A stretch of DNA of 64,000 nt, taken from Collinsella tanakaei (lineage in GTDB: Bacteria; Actinomycetota; Coriobacteriia; Coriobacteriales; Coriobacteriaceae). A program made the translations under genes and the position numbers. Where the stretch lies: assembly GCF_030373545.1 (NCBI RefSeq), contig NZ_JAUDCO010000005.1:1-64000 (forward strand), written 5' to 3'. Below, one piece after another: positions 36,988-45,808 of the stretch (positions are counted from its first letter, which is position 1; each line of letters opens with the position of its first letter). The notes under the pieces were generated by a model, which had not been told where the DNA came from, ran no database searches, and was given only the letters and a program-made list of their open reading frames with translations.

Positions 36988-37563
36988 CTAGCAGCGGCCG
37001 TGGCCTGCGCCGTGGTGGCCGCCGTTGCCGGAGCCGTTGCCGCCGTGATGGCCGCCGCCGTTGCCGGTGCCCGTGCCTGCGCCGTTGCCGTATCCGCTGC
37101 CAGCGCCCGTGCCGTAGTTGTCGCACACCCCGTCGCCGTCGGCATCGACGTAGTTCGCACCGCAGCCCGCGCCCGCGCCGTATCCGTTGCCTGCGCCGGT
37201 ACCGCCGCCTGCGCCGCTGCCAGCGCCCGTGCCGTAGTTGTCACACACCCCGTCGCCGTCGGCGTCGACGTAGCCCGCTCCGTTGCCGCCGCCTGCGCCG
37301 GTGCCGCGGTTGTCGCAGATGCCGTCGCCGTCGGCATCGACGAATACTGCGCATGCAGCCGATGTGCTGACGCGAGCGGCTCCGGAAGAAAGCGTGCCTG
37401 CAGCTTGGCAGACGCCGCTTTGCATGCCGGCGCCTCCGCCGGTGCCGGCGCCTCCGCCGGTGCCGGTGCCTGCCGCCAGCGCGGGAACGGCGCCGATAAG
37501 CGTCGCGCCCAGCGTGACGATCCCCAGCGTGGCTGCGATCGTGAGTTTCGTGTTCGTCTTCAT
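36988..37563 (-). CDS. Secreted Gly-rich protein with three DxDGDG calcium-type repeats
   Basis: 191 residues. Signal peptide MKTNTKLTIAATLGIVTLGA with cleavage near ALAAGT. Three copies of [FY]VDADGDG[IV]CDN follow, an EF-hand/thrombospondin-type-3-like calcium loop, each with one Cys, separated by Gly/Ala/Asn/Tyr-rich linkers; the tail is Gly/His-rich and ends HGAGHGRC. Start ATG 37563 follows AAAGGA. It stands 161 nt upstream of the ECF sigma gene on the same strand, so it is probably the sensed or controlled surface protein. Function unknown. Confidence 0.75.
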   Translation of the reverse strand: MKTNTKLTIAATLGIVTLGATLIGAVPALAAGTGTGGGAGTGGGAGMQSGVCQAAGTLSSGAARVSTSAACAVFVDADGDGICDNRGTGAGGGNGAGYVDADGDGVCDNYGTGAGSGAGGGTGAGNGYGAGAGCGANYVDADGDGVCDNYGTGAGSGYGNGAGTGTGNGGGHHGGNGSGNGGHHGAGHGRC

Positions 37564-37666
37564 GGCTTCGTCCTTTCCGTCGCTATGCCTGTGAAGCTTT
37601 CCTTCACAACAGAAACGAGCGACGCGGACGAATCCTTGCATCAACATGCGAAATACGTTCAGGCAT

Positions 37667-37740
37667 TTTTTCGGGATGGGTTTGTCTCAGATAGAAGACT
37701 GTAACTGAGACAAACCCATGGGCATGAAATTACGCCCGAC
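37667..37740. repeat. About 74-bp hairpin repeat, copy 1
   Basis: Nearly identical to 40518-40592. It contains the 15-bp stem ATGGGTTTGTCTCAG (37676-37690) / CTGAGACAAACCCAT (37705-37719), followed by GGGCATGAAATTACGCCCGA. It occupies the gap between the secreted protein gene and the alpha/beta hydrolase gene, where no other gene is seen. Confidence 0.9.
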
Positions 37741-37883
37741 GCTTTCCCATGCTCGTTCCTGCGACAGGCTCTTTCTAACTATGCATATTCTGCATGAAAC
37801 ATCATCAGACATAGGTATTTGAAATGCCGCTGCAGCGCCCTGACAATGGAAGTGAACCTACATCGTCGCAGGAAGGGGCGCAT

Positions 37884-38873
37884 ATGCAGAACGCAGAGCT
37901 TACGTTGACGCAGGAATGGGACAAGACGTTTCCGCAGTCGGAGCTGGTTGACCATAGCAAGGTGACGTTCCACAACCGCTATGGCATCACGTTGGCGGCA
38001 GATCTCTACAAGCCGAAGGATGCTCCGGCGGACGCCAAGCTCGCCGCCATCGCCGTGTGCGGTCCTTTCGGTGCCGTGAAAGAGCAGTGCGCCGGCCTGT
38101 ACGCTCAGACCATGGCGGAGCGCGGTTTTATCACCATCGCCTTCGATCCGTCGTTCACCGGCGAGTCGGGCGGAGAGCCGCGCTACATGGCGAGCCCCGA
38201 CATCAACACCGAGGATTTCCTCGCCGCCGTGGACTACCTGAGCTGCCGCGACGATGTCGACCCCGAGCGCATCGGTATCATCGGCATCTGCGGTTGGGGC
38301 GGCATGGCCATCAACGCCGCGGCCCTCGACCCGCGCATCCGCGCGACGGTCGCCTCCACGATGTATGACATGGCGCGCATCAACGCCAAGGGCTACTTCG
38401 ACGAGGCAGACAGCCCCGAGGCCCGCCAGGCTCAGCGCCGCACCCTCGCCGACCAGCGCACGCGCGATTACGCTGCGGGTACCTACGACCGCGCCGGCGG
38501 CGTCGTCGACCCGCTGCCCGCCGACGCTCCGTTCTTCGTCAAGGACTACTACGACTACTACAAGACGCCGCGCGGCTACCATCCGCGTTCGCTCAACTCC
38601 AACGACGGCTGGAACGTCATCGGCACGCAGAGCTTCCTGAATCAGCCGATTCTCGCCTACGCTGACGAGATCGAGACCGCCGTCATGGTGCTCCACGGCG
38701 ACGCGGCGCACTCCTGCTACATGGGCAAGGACGCGTTCGCTCAGCTCAAGGGCGATAACAAGGAGCTCGTGCTCGTGCCGGGCGCCGTGCACACCGACCT
38801 GTACGATGGCGGCGGCAAGAACGCCATCCCCTGGGACGGGCTCCAGGCCTTCTTCGAGCGCTATCTGGCCTAG
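37884..38873 (+). CDS. Alpha/beta hydrolase with cysteine nucleophile elbow
   Basis: 329 residues. YcjY/dienelactone-hydrolase-like fold: NRYGITLAADLYKP at the start, FDPSFTGESGGEPR, a nucleophile elbow IGICGWGGMAIN where Cys replaces the usual Ser, the acid in VLHGDAAHSCYM, and His in PGAVHTDLYD. The GxCxGG elbow is seen in some dienelactone hydrolases. ATG 37884 has GGAAGGGG upstream. Substrate unknown; no operon partner. Confidence 0.85.
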   Translation: MQNAELTLTQEWDKTFPQSELVDHSKVTFHNRYGITLAADLYKPKDAPADAKLAAIAVCGPFGAVKEQCAGLYAQTMAERGFITIAFDPSFTGESGGEPRYMASPDINTEDFLAAVDYLSCRDDVDPERIGIIGICGWGGMAINAAALDPRIRATVASTMYDMARINAKGYFDEADSPEARQAQRRTLADQRTRDYAAGTYDRAGGVVDPLPADAPFFVKDYYDYYKTPRGYHPRSLNSNDGWNVIGTQSFLNQPILAYADEIETAVMVLHGDAAHSCYMGKDAFAQLKGDNKELVLVPGAVHTDLYDGGGKNAIPWDGLQAFFERYLA

Positions 38874-38884
38874 CGACACGCCGG

Positions 38885-38913
38885 GGCAAGATGGTGCCGG
38901 GTACAAACTTGTC
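38885..38913. repeat. 29-bp REP-like element, family 1
   Basis: GGCAAGATGGTGCCGGG...AACTTGTC. It overlaps the apparent start of the next lipoprotein gene, so the first codons of that frame are repeat-derived. Confidence 0.85.
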
Positions 38914-39451
38914 GCGTCGGATCGGTTCGCCGGCGCTCGCCCGCAGGACCCTTGTTGTGGCGCTTGCTTTCGCCGTATCCGGTCTGACCGGATGCGGCGA
39001 GTCGGAGACGCCGACGACGGAAGGCTTGTCGGATATGGCGGGCGCCATCGCGCGCGAGAGCGCGGTGGGCATCGAGACGGATGCAGGTACGAAAGGGGAA
39101 GCCGTGCAGATCACGGTGACGGTCAACGGTGTGCCCTTCGCGGCGACGCTTGCGGACAACATGGCGGCGTCAAAACTCGCCGAGATGCTTTCGGGCGGGC
39201 CGCTGACGTTTGGCTTGAGCGACTATGCGGGGTTCGAGAAAGTTGGTGACCTGGGGTTCTCGCTTCCTGTGGAGAACGAGCGCATCACGACTGCTCCCGG
39301 CGATATCGTCCTGTACCAGGGCGATCAGATCGTGTGCTTCTACGGTGAGAACACGTGGAGCTACACGCGTTTGGCCCGGATGGACGACCTCGCGGGCTGG
39401 GAGGAGGCGCTCGGGTCGGGCGCTGTGGAGCTCACGCTTGCGCTCCCATAG
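38891..39451 (+). CDS. Cyclophilin-like lipoprotein
   Basis: 186 residues from ATG 38891. RRTLVVALAFAVSGLTGC is a lipoprotein signal with Cys35; the mature part (about 75-185) has the cyclophilin-like fold pattern: VNGVPFAATLADNMAASKLA, FSLPVENERITTAPGDIVLY, ENTWSYTRLARMDDL. The apparent start lies inside a REP-like element and no ribosome site is visible, so the true start may be TTG 38909 or the gene may have lost its leader. Similar secreted proteins are frequent in gut anaerobes; function unknown. Confidence 0.7.
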   Translation: MVPGTNLSRRIGSPALARRTLVVALAFAVSGLTGCGESETPTTEGLSDMAGAIARESAVGIETDAGTKGEAVQITVTVNGVPFAATLADNMAASKLAEMLSGGPLTFGLSDYAGFEKVGDLGFSLPVENERITTAPGDIVLYQGDQIVCFYGENTWSYTRLARMDDLAGWEEALGSGAVELTLALP

Positions 39452-39527
39452 CAAACGAATGCGGCCAATAGGGGCGGGTCGCTTTTGGTCTGGGCGCCGC
39501 GACCGCGTCACTCGAGATGACATGGGC

Positions 39528-39557
39528 GATAAGGTTGCACCCCGGCACCATCTCGTC
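39528..39557. repeat. REP-like element, family 1 (30-bp variant)
   Basis: GATAAGGTTGCACCCCGG...ATCTCGTC, ending 2 nt before the hepT stop codon at 39560. Confidence 0.8.
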
Positions 39558-39559
39558 GG

Positions 39560-39904
39560 TCAGCTTGACTTGAGTTGACGCTCGCAGAACTCCTTCAGGG
39601 GCGGCAGGTCCTCGGTGATGCTCTCCCAGAGGCCATCGGTGTCTACACTGGCGTAGGCGTGCGCGATGATGTTCCGGAACCCGCGTATCTCGTGCCAGGC
39701 GATGTCGTCGCGCTGTTCGATAAACTCGTCTGACAGGTCGTTGACGAATTCCCCCATCTGCTGGATGTAGAATGCACATCCGTCGCGGTAGAGCTCCTCC
39801 TCATCGAACCGCTCGCGTGTGGGGAAGAATCTCGCCCTGACGTCTTCGGTTTTACGGCACTATCTGAGAATCTGCTTGAGCGCGTTTCGTTCCTTATCGT
39901 TCAT
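39560..39904 (-). pseudogene. hepT: HepT-like toxin gene with one in-frame amber codon
   Basis: The frame from ATG 39904 to TGA 39560 encodes 114 positions and matches HepT/DUF86: MNDKERNALKQILR-[TAG]-CRKTEDVRARFF, YIQQMGEFVNDLSDEFI and the catalytic RNIIAHAYAS, which holds the RX4HXY motif. The only defect is TAG at 39862-39860, codon 15, where relatives have Tyr (pattern IL-Y-C-K). The remainder from ATG 39757 is an open 65-residue frame. HepT is an RNase inactivated by AMPylation by its MntA partner. Either the gene is decaying or the amber is read through. Confidence 0.8.
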
Positions 39905-40358
39905 AGAGCAGCACCTGGTCCTGTTGGATATTCTGGCGAAAATCCTCGTCAAGGGAATCCAGGGTTACAACATCGACTGCCGCTTGGAGTTCGTGTTCAA
40001 GCTCATCGAGAAAGCCGCCCAGTGCAAGTCCCCGCATGGAGCCCTTATCGATAAGGATGTCGACATCGCTGTCCGGTTTTGCCTCGCCGCGGGCGTAAGA
40101 ACCGAACAGCTATGCACGCTCGACGCCGTAACGGCGTGCGACATCCGAGACGACACGCTTGATGCGTCCGAGGGGAAGCGCATCCTGTGAGGCCTGCGGC
40201 ATCTGAACGGCAAAGGGGAGGCCTTTATTCAAGACGATCTGGGCGTAGAGGGCGGCAATCGCAGCGGAGGGGCTGAGCCCCAACGTGCGGAGAATGGCAT
40301 CCGCCTGCTGTTTCGTGCTGCTGTCGATACGCGCGCTGACGGTGGTGAACGTACCCAT
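39894..40358 (-). pseudogene. mntA: DinJ-nucleotidyltransferase fusion (MntA-like antitoxin) with one in-frame amber codon
   Basis: From ATG 40358 the frame gives a RelB/DinJ domain (TVSARIDSSTKQQADAILRT, SPSAAIAALYAQIVLNKGLP), a linker, then GRIKRVVSDVARRYGVERA-[TAG]-LFGSYARGEAKPDSDVDILI and a C-terminus VVTLDSLDEDFRQ...VLLYER, ending at TAA 39894. The second part is an MNT-type nucleotidyltransferase with GSX10DXD intact. The single stop, TAG at 40112-40110, replaces the conserved Tyr of RAYLFGSYARGE. It overlaps hepT by 11 nt. As read, ribosomes would make an 82-residue DinJ-like protein. Confidence 0.8.
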
Positions 40359-40435
40359 GGTTCCTCCGTAATAGTATCTATTACAATGTAATAATGGCTG
40401 AAACTAATAATGCCTGAAACAGGAGTCGCCGACGT

Positions 40436-40464
40436 GACAGGACAGTGCCAGGTACAAACTTGTC
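40436..40464. repeat. 29-bp REP-like element, family 1
   Basis: GACAGGACAGTGCCAGG...AACTTGTC, upstream of the dinJ-mntA fusion; with 39528 it brackets the locus. Confidence 0.85.
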
Positions 40465-40517
40465 GGCTATTCAGAATGAGGCCTCGCGCGAAATGAGGCT
40501 CGGTGTTTTCACAAGGC

Positions 40518-40592
40518 GTTTTTCGGGATGGGTTTGTCTCAGATAGAAGCCCGTAACTGAGACAAACCCATGGGCATGAAATTACGCCCGAC
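40518..40592. repeat. About 74-bp hairpin repeat, copy 2
   Basis: Second copy of the repeat at 37667-37740, stem at 40528-40542 and 40557-40571. It runs directly into the family 1 element at 40590. Confidence 0.9.
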
Positions 40593-40618
40593 AAGATTGC
40601 ACCTGACACCATCTTGCC
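40590..40618. repeat. 29-bp REP-like element, family 1
   Basis: GACAAGATTGCACCTGA...ATCTTGCC, immediately before the clpB operator. Confidence 0.85.
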
Positions 40619-40627
40619 GCACTTAGA

Positions 40628-40663
40628 AAATCTTATATATGGAGACTTAGATTTAGGTATAGC
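40628..40663 (+). promoter_or_regulatory. Putative HspR operator and promoter of clpB
   Basis: AAATCT (40628-40633) and AGATTT (40649-40654), 15-nt spacer, followed by TATAGC (40658-40663). Arms, spacing and the flanking TTAGA and CTTATAT sequence match the dnaK upstream site at 20481. Confidence 0.6.
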
Positions 40664-40735
40664 TGCAGCAAAAATCGGTAACAATACCTCTCGAACAGAC
40701 GAATGCTGCCCCGGAGGGCAGCAGGCTGACCGCGT

Positions 40736-40764
40736 GGGAAAACGGTGCCTGTCCCCATGTTCCC
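40736..40764. repeat. 29-bp palindromic element, family 3
   Basis: GGGAAAACGGTGCCTG...ATGTTCCC; the other copy, inverted, is at 58393-58421. It lies in the clpB 5' leader. Confidence 0.75.
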
Positions 40765-40798
40765 GCGGGTCGGTAACACCCCAGGAGAGGTGAGGCAT

Positions 40799-43423
<2,625 letters not shown>

Positions 43424-43433
43424 GCCGTACAAT

Positions 43434-43470
43434 GTCCCAAAAGGGGCCAGTCCCCTTTTGGGACATTTTC
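43434..43470 (+). terminator. Family 2 palindrome acting as likely clpB terminator
   Basis: GTCCCAAAAGGGG-CCAGT-CCCCTTTTGGGAC is a 13-bp perfect stem followed by ATTTTCTTT, 10 nt after the clpB stop. Related, less perfect copies lie at 50185, 55655 and 58030. Confidence 0.85.
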
Positions 43471-43491
43471 TTTGAATGAGAGGGAGACGCC

Positions 43492-43656
43492 ATGGCTCAA
43501 CCGGAGGAGAAGGACCGTGCGACGGTGCAGCAGCGCCCGACGACGTCGGACGACCCGTTTATCCGCGCGGAGAACGAGGACGACGACGGCTACGATCCCT
43601 ATTCCGACCGACGCCCGGAACCCGAGCCGCTGTTCGAGCGCGATCCGTGGGGATAG
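43492..43656 (+). CDS. Small acidic protein, 54 residues
   Basis: Frame from ATG 43492, with GAGAGGGAG upstream, to TAG 43656. The protein starts MAQPEEKDRATVQQR, has ENEDDDGYDPYSDRRPEPEP and ends FERDPWG. It is acidic, Pro-rich and probably disordered, with no known domain. Good ribosome site and placement after the clpB terminator suggest a real gene, but no homologue is recognised. Confidence 0.5.
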   Translation: MAQPEEKDRATVQQRPTTSDDPFIRAENEDDDGYDPYSDRRPEPEPLFERDPWG

Positions 43657-43770
43657 ACGGCAGGTTGCTGCTGCTTAGACCGTTGTAGCAGGCTACAATA
43701 GACAAGTTGATTCGTTCGAATCCGATTGCGTCGCGCGTGCGTCGTCGTGCCGCATCATGGAAGGAGACCT

Positions 43771-44178
43771 ATGTCCTCGTTGTGCAAGACCGTCAAGGTC
43801 ATCGCGCTCATCATGCTTGTGCTGGGCGTGCTGTCCATCATCTTCGGCGCCGTGATGTTCGTGAACGCCGGCGCGCTCGATGCCGTCGACGGCGGTGCCG
43901 CCTCGGCCCAGACCGCCGGTATCGTCATGATTGCGACTGGCGTGTTCTACCTGATTGCCGGCATCTCCGGTGCACTCGGTGCGAACAATCCCTCGAAGCT
44001 CGGTACGTTCATCGTGCTGTGCGTCATCATCATGCTCGTCAGCGTCGCCGGCGTGGCGCTGGTCCTGACGGGTGGTTCCGGCTCTCCCGTGTACAACATC
44101 GCGTACGCGGTCGTGGCACTGATCGCCGCTGTGTGCGCGGTGCGCGCCAAGAAGGATGCGGCGGACCGCCTGCTCTAA
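43771..44178 (+). CDS. Small four-helix membrane protein
   Basis: 135 residues, not recognised beyond membrane topology: hydrophobic spans near 10-32 (VIALIMLVLGVLSIIFGAVM), 48-70, 78-100 (FIVLCVIIMLVSVAGVALVL) and 108-125. The C-terminus RAKKDAADRLL is cytoplasmic by the positive-inside rule. ATG 43771 has GGAAGGAG 5 nt before it. It stands alone upstream of tRNA-Arg. Confidence 0.7.
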   Translation: MSSLCKTVKVIALIMLVLGVLSIIFGAVMFVNAGALDAVDGGAASAQTAGIVMIATGVFYLIAGISGALGANNPSKLGTFIVLCVIIMLVSVAGVALVLTGGSGSPVYNIAYAVVALIAAVCAVRAKKDAADRLL

Positions 44179-44240
44179 GGCGTGGAGATTCGCATCGGGC
44201 CGATGGGCCGATGGGCGTTCTGTTAGAATGCACACTACTT

Positions 44241-44316
44241 GCCTCCGTAGCTCAGGGGATAGAGCACCGCTCTCCTAAAGCGGGTGTCGACGGTTCGAAT
44301 CCGCCCGGGGGCACCA
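44241..44316 (+). tRNA. tRNA-Arg(CCU)
   Basis: Cloverleaf: acceptor GCCTCCG pairs with CGGGGGC, D-arm with AGCTCAGGGGATAGAGC, anticodon loop CTCCTAA giving CCU, T-loop GGTTCGAATCC, and encoded CCA. A hairpin ACGGCG...CGCCGT with TTTCT at about 44323-44355 can terminate it. Confidence 0.95.
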
Positions 44317-44377
44317 GGGAACAAGACGGCGTCGCGGCTGCGGCGCCGTTTCTGGTTTGTAGGGCTGCCCGCGGATT
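44296..44377. repeat. Direct repeat, copy 1, covering the tRNA 3' end
   Basis: Starts with CGAATCCGCCCGGGGGCACC of the tRNA and runs through its terminator to CTGCCCGCGG. Copy 2 is at 44479-44565. Confidence 0.85.
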
Positions 44378-44478
44378 CGAACCCGTTGGGGTCGCGAGGC
44401 TGAGCAAACGCGTGAGCGTTTGCCAGCGAGCGTGCGAGGGCGCGAAGCGCCCGGAGCCGCGGACGGCGCAGCCGGACG

Positions 44479-44565
44479 CGAATCCGCCCGGGGGCACCAG
44501 CAAGCAAGACGGCGCCGCCGCTGCGGCGCCGTTTTCGGTTTGTGGGGGGGCTGCCCGCGGACTCG
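44479..44565. repeat. Direct repeat, copy 2: displaced tRNA-Arg 3' end
   Basis: 22 bp identical to the tRNA 3' end including CCA, then a diverged copy of the terminator hairpin. Offset from copy 1 is 183 bp. Such a duplication is what site-specific integration and later loss would leave; it may also be plain tandem duplication. Confidence 0.75.
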
Positions 44566-44991
44566 GGCCACCGACATTCGCATCGCCAGTCTCCTCGTAG
44601 GCATCATTTTGGCTCGGGGTGCCTTCTTCCTTGCTTGAGAGTCTGTTTTTGGTCACGCATGGACGATTACTGTCATCGCAGGCTGACGGGATGGCGATAT
44701 TCAGGGTGGTTGAGCTGGCGGCAAGCAATATGCTTTCGCGAGGTTCGGCTGCCGACTGCGCGGCGATTGGCAAAATGCAATATAAGATATCAATTCATAT
44801 TATATCGACTGACGATTCCGATGCGGCGCTCGTGGGTGAGCGCCTCCATCCTGTCAGGAATCGTTCGTTGATGACCACTTGCCCCAAAACGAAGTTTCCC
44901 GTCCGGTTAAGTCGGGTTTAACGATGCATATTTCGGGTGTATTCCGCCAAATAATGAATAGCGGGCGCGCGCTCGTTTCGAGATGTCGCAA
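44566..44991. other. Intergenic stretch, no gene seen
   Basis: Short open frames on both strands lack ribosome sites and any recognisable protein. A+T content is higher than in neighbours. Together with the tRNA 3' end duplication it may be an old integration scar. Confidence 0.4.
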
Positions 44992-45573
44992 TTACGAAAG
45001 CAATCCCAAGATGAACTCTAGGAAAAGCCATAGTCCGGTGCCCAGGGCGATATATGCCGCGAACGACCGTGGGCGCCCGGAGTGCTTCGGCAACGTTCCG
45101 CGCTCGATATACTCGGCAACCTCTCGCGCGCACCGCAGTCCAAGGTCGCGCTCCACCGCAAAGGCTCGCCACGAAAACCAAATCGCCGGCGGTATCAGAG
45201 CGCACGCGAACCAAAGGGACGCTGCTGTCCCGTGCATGAATTCGAGCAGGATTACCGCGGGCACGAATAGGGAAAGCCCTACGTAGATCGTCATAAGCTC
45301 GCGACGGGTGTCGCCGCCGCGCTCGACCATGCGCCGCATCTCGGGTTCTCCCAGCAGTTCGGGCAGCGTTGTCTCGAGCGCGCGGGCCATCTCGGCGAGA
45401 CTCTGCACGTCGATCAGGGTTTTACCCCGTTCCCAATTTGATACCGTTTGCCGTGACACGTGAAGCGTTTCGGCGAGGGCCTCTTGGGATACACCGCGTT
45501 TCGTGCGCACATCGCGAATGCGGGCTCCGATTGTCGCCTTGTCGTATTCGAATTCACGCGTATTTCTGTTCAT
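44992..45573 (-). CDS. XRE-family regulator with C-terminal membrane segment
   Basis: 193 residues. HTH_3 at about 14-68: IGARIRDVRTKRGVSQEALA, LHVSRQTVSNWERGKTLIDV. Hydrophobic spans follow near 100-145 (LMTIYVGLSLFVPAVILLEF, SLWFACALIPPAIWF) and at the C-terminus (YIALGTGLWLFLEFILGLL), so it is a membrane-bound DNA-binding protein of a type common in Gram-positive bacteria. ATG 45573 follows GGAGGC. Divergent from the LacI gene. Targets unknown. Confidence 0.85.
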   Translation of the reverse strand: MNRNTREFEYDKATIGARIRDVRTKRGVSQEALAETLHVSRQTVSNWERGKTLIDVQSLAEMARALETTLPELLGEPEMRRMVERGGDTRRELMTIYVGLSLFVPAVILLEFMHGTAASLWFACALIPPAIWFSWRAFAVERDLGLRCAREVAEYIERGTLPKHSGRPRSFAAYIALGTGLWLFLEFILGLLS

Positions 45574-45808
45574 GGACGCCTCCAGCTCGTGCTCCACGAA
45601 CCAAGTATGGTGGCCGCCGCTCGCGTCGTCTATCAAATGTCTTTGACATTGGCCTGAAATCCGCCTTGTGTCATGATGGACGAAGCGGGGGTGCGTAGTT
45701 TCGCCCGTGTGAAGGAACGGGTGCTCGCTATTATAAAGAGCGCGTATCGTGGTATAAGTTCCAATCAGATGCCCTCCGGCACAGCGAACGATACAAAGGA
45801 GCGTCGTC

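Noticed and set aside
39560-40358. Genome-wide reassignment of TAG to tyrosine
   Set aside because: Many normal genes in the window end in TAG (udg, tsaE, xfp, hisZG and others) at the expected family C-terminus, so TAG is a working stop.
44252-44773. Minus-strand frames across the tRNA region that look long and Gly/Pro-rich
   Set aside because: They read through the tRNA gene and its duplicated end; phrases such as GGFEPSTPA are antisense tRNA.
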